64,000 nt of DNA from Martinezella rhizogenes (GCF_000799715.1 NZ_JUHG01000020.1:62001-126000); one strand, 5' to 3'; positions 1-8,819 are shown, numbered from the stretch's first letter. Notes: generated by a model not told the origin, from the sequence alone. Program-made: numbers and translations.

Positions 1-1
1 C

Positions 2-76
2 GATCTGCCCGTGCCGCCGACAGCCGCAAAGCGCCTGGCGGAGATCGATAAGGCCAAGGTGGCGGCAGCGGTTTAG
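2..76 (+). CDS. C-terminal end of a truncated gene, unknown product
   Basis: An open frame enters from the left edge and stops at TAG (74-76). Only the last 24 residues are present; they are Ala/Lys-rich and end in KVAAAV, which is not enough to name a family. The codon choice and GC-rich third positions match the other genes, so it is probably the tail of a real gene. The 59 bases after it hold no gene. Confidence 0.5.
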   Translation, partial: DLPVPPTAAKRLAEIDKAKVAAAV

Positions 77-135
77 AGCAACTCCAGGAAAAGTGCGTAG
101 CGGTTTTCCGTCCGGAATTGCGTAGAAACAATAAG

Positions 136-669
136 CTAGGACGCTTCCCGCATCCGTTCGATCTCGTCGGTAACCTGCTCCAGCCATTGGTCGCGAATGC
201 CCATCTCACGCAGATGCGCCAGCGTATTGAAAACATAGGCATCGTTCGGACCGGACTGGCCGACCGCCGATTCGACGATATGGGCCGCATCGATGGCGTC
301 CAGCCCGCCGGCATATTGCCTGTGGTCTCGGTCGACAATATAGGCGACGGCGGTGACCCGCCGGCCATCGGCGAGGCGAATGGGCAACGTCCTTTCCAGA
401 TAGACATGGGTGACCAACTCGCGCTCGCGCAGATAGGTCAGCACCTCGTCCCATTCGGTAGCGGCCACGCGAAACGCCATGCCGCGGCAGGACCCGCCGC
501 GATCGAGGCCCAGCACGAGGCCGGGGCTCGCCTCCGTGCCGCGATGAACCCAGGAATGGACGCAAAGGGAGCGGCGATAGCCGAAAATCAGCGCCTCCGA
601 TTTCTCGACATGGCTAAACCCCGGATTCCACATGAGCGATCCGTAGCCAAATACCCAAAATTCGTCCAT
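136..669 (-). CDS. Gamma-glutamylcyclotransferase, ChaC family
   Basis: ChaC-type enzymes split glutathione into 5-oxoproline and Cys-Gly in the cytosol. The N-terminus carries the family signature FGYGSLMW (residues 7-14), followed by a hydrophobic beta-barrel core and the acidic stretch RERELVTHVYLE in the middle, where the catalytic Glu is expected. The frame can be opened four codons earlier at a TTG (681), but ATG at 669 is placed just before the conserved motif and gives 177 residues, usual for the family. It is divergent from the DUF2125 gene with only 51 bases between. The family call is firm; the substrate is inferred from family members. Confidence 0.9.
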   Translation of the reverse strand: MDEFWVFGYGSLMWNPGFSHVEKSEALIFGYRRSLCVHSWVHRGTEASPGLVLGLDRGGSCRGMAFRVAATEWDEVLTYLRERELVTHVYLERTLPIRLADGRRVTAVAYIVDRDHRQYAGGLDAIDAAHIVESAVGQSGPNDAYVFNTLAHLREMGIRDQWLEQVTDEIERMREAS

Positions 670-720
670 ATCCAACGCCAAATCATTGTGACCACATCAG
701 TTCAACCATTGGAGAACAAC

Positions 721-1734
721 ATGGCAGCGTCAAGCCAGAGCGTCACATCCAGCACAGGCAAACGCATTTGGTTCGCCGCGCTGGGACTAATCGTGATCCT
801 CGCCGGCCTTTACGCCGGCGGTTGGTACTACGCGACCACCATGGTCAAGGCGAACGTTCTCAAGGCGCTCGGCCAGCAGAATACCGCCGGTCTCTCGGGC
901 GAATGCACGAACATGACTTTCAGCGGCTTTCCCTTCTCGATCGACCTCTCCTGCGCCAAGGTGAATGTCGATAATCAAGAAAAGGGTGTTTCCGCCGCCT
1001 TCGACAATCTCCAGGCTTCGGCACCGGTCTATCAGCCGAACCATATCGGCTGGACGCTGAAATCGCCGGCGGAATTACGCACCACGCAAGGCCTGACCGC
1101 CTCGGCTGAATGGACCGACCTGCAATCGAACCTCGTTGCCAAGGGCCGGGGCATCGAGCAGAGCCAGACCGTCATAGACGGGCTGAAGGCCAGCATCGTC
1201 TCCTCCTCCACCGGCCAGAGCGCCGATGTCACCGCCGCTCATACAGAGATGCATGCGCGCCAGAACGGCGGCGATCTGGAACTGGCGATCGGCATCGAAA
1301 ACGCCAACGCCACCATCAAGGATTTCCCGCAGGTGCTGCCAACGGCCTCGACAAGCGCCAATATCACGCTCACCGGCAAGGCCGGCATGCTCGACGGCAG
1401 CGGCGGCAATGATCTCCACGGTGCCGCCGGCGTGCTGCACCAGGCCGTCATCGACATCGGCGACGGCCGCGTCATGACCCTCTCCGGGCCTTTCAACTTT
1501 GATGATCAGGGCCTGCTGTCCGGCCAGTTCAAGCTGGAGATCAATCAGATCGGCCCTTGGGGCGATAGCCTGAAGGCAACGATCCCCGCCGCCAAGAATA
1601 TCGTCAACACCGCCACCAAGCTGCTCAAGGCGCTCGCCAGCGGCGGCGACAAGGTCTCCGTCGACCTCACCGCCGATCGCGGTCGCCTCTCCCTCAGCGG
1701 CTTCATCCCGCTCGGGAAGATCCCGCCGATTTGA
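721..1734 (+). CDS. DUF2125 domain-containing membrane-anchored protein
   Basis: A 337-residue protein with a short polar N-terminus, one hydrophobic segment (about residues 16-38) and a long Ala/Ser/Thr-rich domain predicted to lie in the periplasm. The arrangement and the CTNMTFSGFPFSI stretch fit the alphaproteobacterial DUF2125 family, which has no proven function. The open frame runs back to 118, but that part is antisense to the ChaC gene. The ATG at 721 has a good ribosome binding site (GGAG, 711-714), so I use it. Probably single-gene, since a toxin-antitoxin pair with its own start region follows after 79 bases. Confidence 0.85.
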   Translation: MAASSQSVTSSTGKRIWFAALGLIVILAGLYAGGWYYATTMVKANVLKALGQQNTAGLSGECTNMTFSGFPFSIDLSCAKVNVDNQEKGVSAAFDNLQASAPVYQPNHIGWTLKSPAELRTTQGLTASAEWTDLQSNLVAKGRGIEQSQTVIDGLKASIVSSSTGQSADVTAAHTEMHARQNGGDLELAIGIENANATIKDFPQVLPTASTSANITLTGKAGMLDGSGGNDLHGAAGVLHQAVIDIGDGRVMTLSGPFNFDDQGLLSGQFKLEINQIGPWGDSLKATIPAAKNIVNTATKLLKALASGGDKVSVDLTADRGRLSLSGFIPLGKIPPI

Positions 1735-1813
1735 CCTCGGCTCCGCCCTTCTCTTGAAGAGACCAGTTAAAGGTGCTATTTAAAGCACTCATAAAGGAAC
1801 CTTCGAGGGTACG

Positions 1814-2062
1814 ATGACAAATGTAATTCTCGCTGAAGTGACCGCTAGCGTATCGGAACTGAAAAAGAACCCGATGGGAACCGTGGCAGCCGGCGAAGGG
1901 GCGACGGTTGCAATTCTCAACAGGAATGCGCCCGCATTCTATTGTGTCCCGGCTCGCCTCTATGAAGCGATGCTGGACCGTCTTGAGGATATCGAACTCA
2001 ACGCCATCGCTGACGCGCGTGCAGGCGAGCGTGTCATCAAGGTCACGCTGGATGACCTATGA
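1814..2062 (+). CDS. Type II antitoxin, Phd/YefM (StbD-like) family
   Basis: An 82-residue protein that should bind and neutralise the toxin encoded immediately downstream and repress the shared promoter. The N-terminal half has the Phd/YefM DNA-binding fold pattern (VTASVSELKKNP, then VAILNRNAPAFYCVPARLYE) and the C-terminal half is acidic, as expected for toxin contact. The StbD subgroup of replicon stabilisation antitoxins is the closest match I recognise. Its stop overlaps the toxin start by 11 bases. The region just upstream (1765-1790) is locally AT-rich, which fits a promoter. Confidence 0.85.
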   Translation: MTNVILAEVTASVSELKKNPMGTVAAGEGATVAILNRNAPAFYCVPARLYEAMLDRLEDIELNAIADARAGERVIKVTLDDL

Positions 2063-2333
2063 GCTCGGCTTTCTGGATGCCGCTTTAAAAGAGTGGCGAA
2101 AGCTCGACGCCAATACGCGAGAGCAATTTAAGAAGAAGCTTGCCGAGCGCTGCGAAAACCCGCGTGTACCGTCCGCCAAGCTTTTCGGAAGCAAAGATCG
2201 ATATAAAATCAAATTGCGTGGCGTCGGCTATCGCCTTGTCTATGAAGTTCGCGACGAGCAGCTCGTGGTCATCGTCGTGGCTGTCGGTAAGAGAGATCGC
2301 AGCGAAGTCTACAAAGCCGCAGACAGGCGTTGA
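2052..2333 (+). CDS. Type II toxin, RelE/ParE (StbE-like) family
   Basis: A 93-residue basic protein starting at ATG 2052 inside the antitoxin gene, so translation is probably coupled. It has the RelE pattern: FLDAALKEWRKLD at the N-terminus, the LRGVGYRLVYEV core strands, and a basic C-terminal segment VAVGKRDRSEVYKAA. RelE-type toxins cleave mRNA at the ribosome; ParE-type members poison gyrase. The YRLVYEV and KRDRSEVY pattern favours the RelE/StbE branch. A longer open frame starting at 1908 overlaps the antitoxin gene out of frame and is not credible. Intact, with no frameshift. Confidence 0.87.
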   Translation: MTYELGFLDAALKEWRKLDANTREQFKKKLAERCENPRVPSAKLFGSKDRYKIKLRGVGYRLVYEVRDEQLVVIVVAVGKRDRSEVYKAADRR

Positions 2334-2380
2334 GCCTTAATCTGCGGCGATGCCTCACTTACCCTCATCCAGCAGGAATC

Positions 2381-3310
2381 TTACTTCTTCGTATCCAGCG
2401 CATGACGACCGAAGTCCGGAGTGTCGACGTCCTGACCGGCCTCGACGATCGAGCGGCGGACGGCGCGGGTGCGGCTGAAAAGTTCGAAGATCTTGTCGCC
2501 CTCGCCCCAACGGATCGCCCGCTGCAGGGAAGCCAGATCTTCCGAGAAGCGCGACAGCATTTCCAGAATGGCATCGCGATTGTGCAGGCAGACATCGCGC
2601 CACATGGTCGGATCGGAGGCGGCCAATCGCGTGAAGTCGCGGAAGCCGGAGGCGGAATATTTGATCACTTCCGATTCCGTCACCGTCTCCAGATCGTCGG
2701 CCGTGCCGACGATGTTATAGGCAATCAGATGCGGCAGGTGCGAGACGATCGCCAGCACCTTGTCGTGATGTTCCGGGTCCATTTCGTCGACACGCGAACC
2801 GAGAGTCTCCCAGAAATCACGGAGCTTCTTGAGGGCCGCCTCGTCGGTGCCTGGGATCGGCGTGAAGATGCACCAGCGCCCCTCGAACAGACCGGCAAAG
2901 CCCGCATCCGGTCCCGACTTTTCCGTGCCCGCCAGCGGGTGGCCGGGAATGAAATGCACGTTATCGGGCATATGCGGCTGCATCTGCGCGATGACGGAGG
3001 CCTTGGTCGAGCCGACGTCGGTGACGATGGCACCGGGCTTCAGATGCGCGGCAATCTCCTTGGCGACGCTTTCGGAGGCACCGACCGGTACAGAGACGAT
3101 GACGAGATCGGCGTCCTTGACCGCTTCGGCCGACGACGACGTATAGCGATCGCCGAGCTTTAGCTCCTCGGCGCGCTTCAGCGTCTCGGCGCTGCGTGTC
3201 GAGATCACCACGTCCTTGGCAAGGCCGAGGCGCTTGATGTCATAGGCGATCGAGGAGCCGATCAGGCCGATGCCGATCAACGCGATCCGGTCGAACTGGA
3301 CGCTGCTCAT
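2381..3310 (-). CDS. tyrC: Prephenate/arogenate dehydrogenase
   Basis: Catalyses NAD(P)-dependent oxidative decarboxylation of prephenate or arogenate in tyrosine synthesis. The 309-residue protein begins with a Rossmann motif GIGLIG (residues 13-18), continues with VIVSVPVGA and DVGSTKASV strands, and has the family's PGHPLAGTEKSG substrate motif. The start at ATG 3310 overlaps the hisC stop by four bases (ATGA), which fixes it and indicates translational coupling. The longer frame to 3571 lies inside hisC. Whether prephenate or arogenate is preferred cannot be read from the sequence; the symbol follows Rhizobiales usage for this tyrC-hisC pair. Confidence 0.9.
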   Translation of the reverse strand: MSSVQFDRIALIGIGLIGSSIAYDIKRLGLAKDVVISTRSAETLKRAEELKLGDRYTSSSAEAVKDADLVIVSVPVGASESVAKEIAAHLKPGAIVTDVGSTKASVIAQMQPHMPDNVHFIPGHPLAGTEKSGPDAGFAGLFEGRWCIFTPIPGTDEAALKKLRDFWETLGSRVDEMDPEHHDKVLAIVSHLPHLIAYNIVGTADDLETVTESEVIKYSASGFRDFTRLAASDPTMWRDVCLHNRDAILEMLSRFSEDLASLQRAIRWGEGDKIFELFSRTRAVRRSIVEAGQDVDTPDFGRHALDTKK

Positions 3311-4416
3311 GCCTTGCGCCCCATAAATTCGGTCAGCGTGTCGATGACGCCGAGATTGGCCTCTTCCGTACCGATGCTGATGCGCAGCGAATTCGGGAAG
3401 CCGTAAGACCGCACCGCGCGCACGATGTAGCCACGGCTGGTCAGGAAATCGTCGGCCTCGGTGGCGCGCTTGCCCTCGACATCGGGGAAATGGATAAGAA
3501 CGAAATTGGCGACCGACGGCGTCACCTTGAGGCCGATCGATTCCAGCGCTTCCGTCACCTTGCCGATCCACAGCGTGTTGAACGCCACGGCCTTTTCCGT
3601 GAAGGCCTGATCGCGAACGGCGGCAGCGCCAGCGGCAATAGCGCCGGCATTCATGTTGAACGGGCCGCGCACGCGGTTCAGCGCATCGATGATGTCGGCA
3701 GGCGCGTAGACCCAGCCGACGCGTAGCGCTGCCAGACCGTAGACCTTCGAGAAGGTGCGGGTCATGACGACGTTCGGGTTCGCGGAAACAAGCTCAAGGC
3801 CGGCCTCATAGTCGTTGCGGCGGACATATTCGGCATAGGCGGCGTCGAGCACGAGGATAACATGCTTCGGCAAGCTCGCCTGCAAGCGACGAATTTCGCT
3901 GACCGGGACATAGGTGCCGGTCGGATTGCCCGGATTGGCAATGAACACCATCCTGGTCTTCCCGGTGACAGCGGCGAGGATCGCATCGACGTCGACCGTG
4001 CAGTCCTTTTCCTTCACCGTGACCGGCGTCGCGCCCGCAGCCATGATCTGGATCTTGTAGACCAGGAAACCATGCTCGGTGATAACAGCTTCATCGCCCA
4101 CGCCGAGATAAACATGGCAGATGAGGCCGAGCAGCTCGTCGGAACCATTGCCGCAAAGGATATTGGCCGGGTTCAGCCCATGCACGTCGGCGATCGCCTG
4201 GCGCAATTCCTTGGCCTGTCCGTCCGGATAGCGCTCCAGATTCGTCGCCGTTTCCCGAAAAGCCTCGATGGCCTTGGGGCTGGCGCCCAGCGGCGTCTCG
4301 TTCGAGGAGAGCTTGAACACCCGTGCCACGCCCGGCGCATGTTCCTTGCCCGGCACATAGGCGGCGATATCGAGAATGCCGGGACGCGGGACGGGCTTGC
4401 TCATTTCCATGCTCAT
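3307..4416 (-). CDS. hisC: Histidinol-phosphate/aromatic aminotransferase
   Basis: Fold-type I PLP aminotransferase of 369 residues. It shows NPGNPTGTY (161-169), the DAAYAEY segment (191-197) and the PLP lysine in TRTFSKVYGLAALRVGW (Lys224), with the C-terminal Arg region LRISIGTEE. In histidine synthesis it transaminates imidazole-acetol phosphate; adjacency and overlap with tyrC suggest it may also transaminate prephenate or 4-hydroxyphenylpyruvate. Three in-frame ATGs lie within the first five codons; the first has an AAGG about ten bases upstream. Rhizobiales often carry more than one hisC, so the numbering is left open. Confidence 0.88.
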   Translation of the reverse strand: MSMEMSKPVPRPGILDIAAYVPGKEHAPGVARVFKLSSNETPLGASPKAIEAFRETATNLERYPDGQAKELRQAIADVHGLNPANILCGNGSDELLGLICHVYLGVGDEAVITEHGFLVYKIQIMAAGATPVTVKEKDCTVDVDAILAAVTGKTRMVFIANPGNPTGTYVPVSEIRRLQASLPKHVILVLDAAYAEYVRRNDYEAGLELVSANPNVVMTRTFSKVYGLAALRVGWVYAPADIIDALNRVRGPFNMNAGAIAAGAAAVRDQAFTEKAVAFNTLWIGKVTEALESIGLKVTPSVANFVLIHFPDVEGKRATEADDFLTSRGYIVRAVRSYGFPNSLRISIGTEEANLGVIDTLTEFMGRKA

Positions 4417-4519
4417 GGGATCGACCTTGGGAAGGGCCGGAAAGTTCCGGCTTTAAACACCCCGTCGCATTAATGCGGATTGACGAATTTGTCGAGTGTT
4501 TGCGAGCTGGCAAGGGACG

Positions 4520-5263
4520 CTACACGCCGTCGCGTGTCGTCGGTATGCCCCGCGGCGCCAGCACCGGCACGAAGACACGGCGCGAGGCGCGCACGGCAAC
4601 CGGCAGGCCCTGATAGAGCCGCTTCTGCGCCTCGACGATGATCACGCCGGAAAAGGCAGGCCACAACGTGCGTCCCACCCGTTCGAAGGCGCGCCGGAGG
4701 CTGAGGACGGTGCGCAGCTTGGAGGGCGGAAAGAGCAATGCCTCGGCGGTCGCTCCCGGCGTGAAATTGGTCTCGCGCAACAGTGAGGTGAGCTGGCCGC
4801 GCGAATAGGGCCGGCCGGAGCCGAAGGGCGTATGCTCCATGCGCGCCCAGACACCCCTGCGGTTCGGCACGACGATGACAAGCCGGCCGCCCGGCGCCAG
4901 CACCCGCCAAAGCTCTTTCAGCGTCTCGCGCGGGCTCTCGGCGAATTCCAGCGAATGCGCCATCAGCACCCGGTCGATCGAGCTATCCGGCAGTGGCAGT
5001 TCCTCGTCGAAAATCAGCGCCGTCGAGGACGCCGAATCCATCGGCCAGTTCACCGCCCCCTGCCCCGCCGGCATGAAGGCGAAAGTCCGCTCGGTGTCGG
5101 CGCGGAAACGGTCGAGATAGGGAACGGCATAGCCGAGGCCGACGAGGCGCTCTTCCGGCAGGCGCGCCCAGATCGAGGACAGCGCCATGGCGATAGACTG
5201 CTCGGCCAAGCGACCGAGCTCGGAATGATAGAATTGGCGGAGGTCGACGATATCGGCGTGCAT
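4520..5263 (-). CDS. Class I SAM-dependent methyltransferase-like protein
   Basis: A 247-residue protein with the methyltransferase type 11 pattern: IDRVLMAHSLEFAESPRETLKELWRVLAPGGRLVIVVPNRRGVWARMEHTPFGSGR is the readable core, split here as strand 4 (VLMAHSLEF), post-motif helix, and strand 5 (LAPGGRLVIVVPN). The glycine-rich motif I is degenerate (LVGLGYAVPYLD), which raises doubt about normal SAM binding. ATG at 5263 is preferred over the upstream 5326 because the extra residues are low in coding character and lie in the divergent promoter region shared with gloB. Substrate unknown. It sits 103 bases upstream of hisC in the same direction. Confidence 0.78.
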   Translation of the reverse strand: MHADIVDLRQFYHSELGRLAEQSIAMALSSIWARLPEERLVGLGYAVPYLDRFRADTERTFAFMPAGQGAVNWPMDSASSTALIFDEELPLPDSSIDRVLMAHSLEFAESPRETLKELWRVLAPGGRLVIVVPNRRGVWARMEHTPFGSGRPYSRGQLTSLLRETNFTPGATAEALLFPPSKLRTVLSLRRAFERVGRTLWPAFSGVIIVEAQKRLYQGLPVAVRASRRVFVPVLAPRGIPTTRDGV

Positions 5264-5353
5264 TGCCTCAAATGTTATCAGCCGCCCGTTGGACTTCAAG
5301 GCCGAACCGCCTACATTCCGAATCAACCCTGTAAAACGAGGATGATTTTGACC

Positions 5354-6124
5354 ATGAAACCCTTGGAATTAGAGGTATTTATCTGCCGCTCCGATAATTT
5401 TGGCGTCCTGGTCCATGACCCCGAAACCGGCTATACGGCATCGATCGACGCACCCGAAGCGGCCCCTATTCTGGCGGCGGCCAAGCGTCGCGGCTGGACG
5501 ATCACCCATATCCTGACCACCCATCACCACACCGACCATGTCGACGCCAATCTGGTGCTGAAGGAGCAATTCGGCTGCGAGATCATCGGGCCGATCAATG
5601 AGGCCATAGCCATTCCCGGTCTCGACCGCGCCTTCGGCGACGGCGACACCTTCGAGTTCGGCAACCACACCGTCGATGTCATCGAGACACCAGGTCATAC
5701 CGCCGGCCATATCTGTTACCATTTCGTCGACGACAAGCTGCTGTTTGCCGCCGACACACTGTTCGCGCTCGGCTGCGGCCGGCTGTTCGAACGCCCGGCG
5801 ACGGACATGTGGTCGTCGCTGCAGAAGCTCGCGGTGCTGCCGGACGAGACGGCGATCTATTTCGGCCACGAATATACACTGTCCAATGCCCGCTTCGCGC
5901 TGACGATCGACCCCGACAATGAGCGGCTGAAAACCCGGGTCGCCGATATCGAGGCGCTGCGAGCCGAAGGCAAGTTCACCATTCCGACAACGCTGGCCCT
6001 GGAGAAGGAAACCAATCCCTTCCTGCGCGCCGCCGATCCCTCGATCCGCCGGCATCTCCTGATGGAGAGCCGCAGCAATGAAGAAGTCTTTACCGAGATC
6101 CGCAAGCGCAAGGACAATTTCTGA
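5354..6124 (+). CDS. gloB: Hydroxyacylglutathione hydrolase (glyoxalase II)
   Basis: Hydrolyses S-lactoylglutathione to lactate and glutathione, the second step of methylglyoxal detoxification. The 256-residue length is normal. The metallo-beta-lactamase metal motif THHHTDH (56-62) is intact, followed by TPGHTAGH, the aspartate strand LLFAADTLFALGCGR and FGHEYT, which complete the binuclear site. ATG 5354 is preferred over ATG 5342 because GAGGA (5338-5342) is correctly spaced only for the second. The stop overlaps the next start in TGATG, so the cupin gene is probably co-translated. Confidence 0.93.
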   Translation: MKPLELEVFICRSDNFGVLVHDPETGYTASIDAPEAAPILAAAKRRGWTITHILTTHHHTDHVDANLVLKEQFGCEIIGPINEAIAIPGLDRAFGDGDTFEFGNHTVDVIETPGHTAGHICYHFVDDKLLFAADTLFALGCGRLFERPATDMWSSLQKLAVLPDETAIYFGHEYTLSNARFALTIDPDNERLKTRVADIEALRAEGKFTIPTTLALEKETNPFLRAADPSIRRHLLMESRSNEEVFTEIRKRKDNF

Positions 6125-6552
6125 TGCGGCCGCAAGAGATCATCGAGACACTGTCCATGCAACGGCATCCGGAAGGCGGCTGGTACGTACAGACATTCCG
6201 TGACGATCACGGCGGTGCGCGCGGCCATTCCACCGCGATCTATTACCTGCTGGAAGCGGGCGAACGTTCGCATTGGCATAGGGTGCATGATGCGGCCGAG
6301 GTCTGGCACTATTATGCCGGCGCGCCTCTGGCCCTGCATCGCTCCGCCGACGGCAAGCAGAGCGAGACGATCGTCCTCGGTATCGACCTGCTGAAAGGCG
6401 AGCGCCCGCAGGCGATCATTCCGGCCGACTGCTGGCAGTCAGCCGAAAGCCTCGGCGACTTCAGCCTGGTCGGCTGCACGGTCGCGCCGGGTTTTGAATT
6501 TTCCAGTTTCGAAATGGCGCCTCCGGATTGGAAACCCGGGGCGGTGAGCTGA
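6124..6552 (+). CDS. Cupin domain protein, DUF985 family
   Basis: A 142-residue small beta-barrel protein. RHPEGGWYVQTFR at the start, then SHWHRVHDAAEVWHYYAGAPL carries the histidine-rich cupin motif, and CWQSAESLGDFSLVGCTVAPGFEFSSFE closes the barrel, here cited only by its parts CWQSAE and VAPGFEF. DUF985 proteins are cupins of uncertain enzymatic role. It begins inside the gloB stop codon, so it belongs to the gloB transcript; a link to detoxification is only an inference from that. After it, 132 bases hold a GC-rich 7-bp hairpin (6579-6595) without a T-run. Confidence 0.88.
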   Translation: MRPQEIIETLSMQRHPEGGWYVQTFRDDHGGARGHSTAIYYLLEAGERSHWHRVHDAAEVWHYYAGAPLALHRSADGKQSETIVLGIDLLKGERPQAIIPADCWQSAESLGDFSLVGCTVAPGFEFSSFEMAPPDWKPGAVS

Positions 6553-6684
6553 ACATTTTACCATTCATCGACGCGCTAAGCGGCCGAAGGCCGCTGCGTG
6601 CACCTGCCGCCTTGAAAAACCTTCGCACTGTGTCAGCTTTACACCGGGAGAGAGACTATTGATTCATTCGGAGGAGGTTTTCTG

Positions 6685-7842
6685 GTGCGTTTGTTATTTC
6701 CCTTACTCGTCGTGGCAGGCTGCGTCGTGAGTGTCCCCGCCTTAGCCCTTGATGCCCCCGCTACACCGCCGGCGGATCGGCCACTAAAAGACTTCGTCAC
6801 ATCGGTAGAAAAGGACGGATCGATCACCTTCCGCCTCTATGCTCCCGCCGCCAAGGCCATTTCCGTCGTCCTCGGCTCGCGTGATCCAATCGCGCTACAG
6901 CGGAGCGACGATGGCGTATGGACCGCCAAAACCGAGCCGCTGAAAGCCAATCTCTATGAATATTATTTCAACATCGACGGCTTCCGCAGCATCGACACCG
7001 GCACCAATGCGCCCAAGCCGCAGCGGCAGGTGAATACCAGCCTCATTCTGGTGCCCGGCGGCATCCTCGACACCCGAAACGTTGCACATGGCGACCTCAG
7101 GCTGGTGACGCTGCATTCCAAGGCACTCAATTCCGAACGGCAGATGTATGTCTACACGCCGCCCGGTTACACCGATGCGTCAAAACCGCTGCCGGTCGTC
7201 TATCTCTATCACGGCTTCGGCGACACGGTGGCCTCCTGGGTGGAGCAGGGCCGGGCACCGCAGATCCTCGACAATCTGCTGGCGGAGAAAAAGATCCAGC
7301 CGATGATCGTCGTCATCCCGGACACGGAAACCGATATTCCGGACGCGATCGCCGAGAATTTCCCTGGCGCCGACCGCCGCAAGAATTTCTATCCGATCAA
7401 TGCCGACGCGGCCGACCGGGAGCTGACGCAGGATCTTATCCCCTACATGAAGAAGCACTATCGGGTGCGCGACAATGCCGATGGACGCGCGGTCGTGGGC
7501 CTGTCGCAGGGCGGATATCAGGCGCTTGTCTCCGGCCTCTCGCATCTCGGCACCTTCGGCTGGGTGGCAACTTTCAGTGGGGTCTCAACCACCACCGTGC
7601 CGAACAAGGCGGTCGATGCCGCGCTGAACGATCCGACCAAGATCAACAAGGCGCTGCGCGGCTTCACGGTGACCGTCGGATCGAGAGACCAGGTCACCGG
7701 CAAGGATATTGCCGGCCTCAAGGCAATCCTGGACGAAAAGAAGATTGCCCATGACTACCATGAATATCCGGACCTCCAGCATGAGATGGATGTCTGGCGG
7801 CCATCGCTGGTGGCGTTTCTGGAGAAGGTCTTCAAGAAATAA
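6685..7842 (+). CDS. Exported alpha/beta-hydrolase esterase with N-terminal CBM48/early-set domain
   Basis: A 385-residue esterase of the enterochelin esterase/esterase D group. A signal sequence (1-22) is followed by an Ig-like early-set domain (about 35-125; FRLYAPAAKAISVVL) and then the hydrolase domain with YLYHGFGD (173-180), the nucleophile elbow GLSQGG (Ser274) and a likely catalytic His366. The signal peptide contains VAGC (Cys13), so it may be a lipoprotein rather than a cleaved secreted protein. Start is GTG with an excellent GGAGGAGG site at 6670-6677. Substrate unknown: similar enzymes act on feruloyl, acetyl-xylan or siderophore esters. Confidence 0.82.
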   Translation: MRLLFPLLVVAGCVVSVPALALDAPATPPADRPLKDFVTSVEKDGSITFRLYAPAAKAISVVLGSRDPIALQRSDDGVWTAKTEPLKANLYEYYFNIDGFRSIDTGTNAPKPQRQVNTSLILVPGGILDTRNVAHGDLRLVTLHSKALNSERQMYVYTPPGYTDASKPLPVVYLYHGFGDTVASWVEQGRAPQILDNLLAEKKIQPMIVVIPDTETDIPDAIAENFPGADRRKNFYPINADAADRELTQDLIPYMKKHYRVRDNADGRAVVGLSQGGYQALVSGLSHLGTFGWVATFSGVSTTTVPNKAVDAALNDPTKINKALRGFTVTVGSRDQVTGKDIAGLKAILDEKKIAHDYHEYPDLQHEMDVWRPSLVAFLEKVFKK

Positions 7843-7865
7843 CAGACAGGCTTCGGGCGCGTGAA

Positions 7866-8771
7866 CTACGCCCGCTCCACCGCTTCCGCCTGCGCCGCAC
7901 CACCATCATTGCGGCGCAGGATCATCCGGTGCGCAGCCAGAACCGCGCCGCCGGTGACCAGCAGGCAGGCAAGCGCGATGCCCCAGCTCGGTTCGGCAAA
8001 GCCGAAAAGCGTCAGGATCAGTGTCGACAGCAGCGGTGCTGCATAGCTCGCAGCGCCGAGAATCTGGATATCACCGTTCTTGACGCCATAATCCCAGGCA
8101 TAGAAGGCGGCCCCCACCGGGAATAGCCCGAGCCCGAGCACCGCTGTCCACTGCGATGCCGTTTCAGGCCAGATCGTGTCTTCAAGTCCGAGATGGCAGA
8201 GCAGAGACAGCGCTGAGGTGGCCATGCAAAAGATGGTGACGACATCGGTCGAGACCGCCTCGAACCGGCGCGTGATCAGCGAATAGCCGGACCAGGTGAA
8301 GGCGCAGAGGAAGGCGGCGCCATAGCCGATGGCATAGGCGCCCTCGAAATGAAACCCGTTGCGGCCGACGATCAGTACCGTGCCGGCAAGCCCCATCAGC
8401 GCACCGACAATGTGATACCAGCTCAGCCGCTCGCCTGGCAAAAGCGCCGAGCCGACGACGAGCAAGAGGGGCCAGAGATTGGCGATCAGTCCGGCCTCGA
8501 CCGGAGGCGCCTGACGCAATGCCGTGAAATAGAGAAAATGATAGCCGAACAGCCCGGCAATGCCGGTAACCCACACCTTGGCCGGCTGGCTCAGCAGTTG
8601 CAGGCGCTCAGGCTTCAGCGCGAGAACGACGATGCCTGGGATGCTGCCGATAGCGAAACAGATGGCGAGCAGCTGAAACGGCGGCATCTTGCCGGACGCG
8701 ACCGTCAGCAGCGCCAGAAACGACCACATCGCGATGGCCGCAAACCCCGTCAATGTCGCGCGAAACGTCAA
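7866..8771 (-). CDS. DMT-superfamily transporter (EamA repeats), YddG-like
   Basis: A 301-residue integral membrane protein with ten hydrophobic segments arranged as two EamA repeats. The first repeat contains ALRQAPPVEAGLIANLWPLLLVV, here shortened to APPVEAGLIANLWPL, and the second GAASYAAPLLSTLILTLF, both typical of the conserved helix 3-4 region. The overall pattern resembles YddG-type aromatic amino acid exporters, but substrate cannot be assigned from sequence. It is convergent with the esterase gene (23 bases between stops) and lies 48 bases after the DUF3108 start-to-stop boundary, in the same direction as that gene. Confidence 0.85.
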   Translation of the reverse strand: MTFRATLTGFAAIAMWSFLALLTVASGKMPPFQLLAICFAIGSIPGIVVLALKPERLQLLSQPAKVWVTGIAGLFGYHFLYFTALRQAPPVEAGLIANLWPLLLVVGSALLPGERLSWYHIVGALMGLAGTVLIVGRNGFHFEGAYAIGYGAAFLCAFTWSGYSLITRRFEAVSTDVVTIFCMATSALSLLCHLGLEDTIWPETASQWTAVLGLGLFPVGAAFYAWDYGVKNGDIQILGAASYAAPLLSTLILTLFGFAEPSWGIALACLLVTGGAVLAAHRMILRRNDGGAAQAEAVERA

Positions 8772-8819
8772 CCCTGCCCCCGGTCCGTCGCCGCGGGCGT
8801 CTCCGCCGCGAAAATCCGC

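Noticed and set aside
118..720. Upstream extension of the DUF2125 frame
   Set aside because: Antisense to the ChaC gene; the ATG at 721 has its own ribosome site and signal-anchor position.
6579..6595. AGCGGCC/GGCCGCT hairpin after the cupin gene as terminator
   Set aside because: Seven-base stem with three-base loop but no T-run; role not supported.
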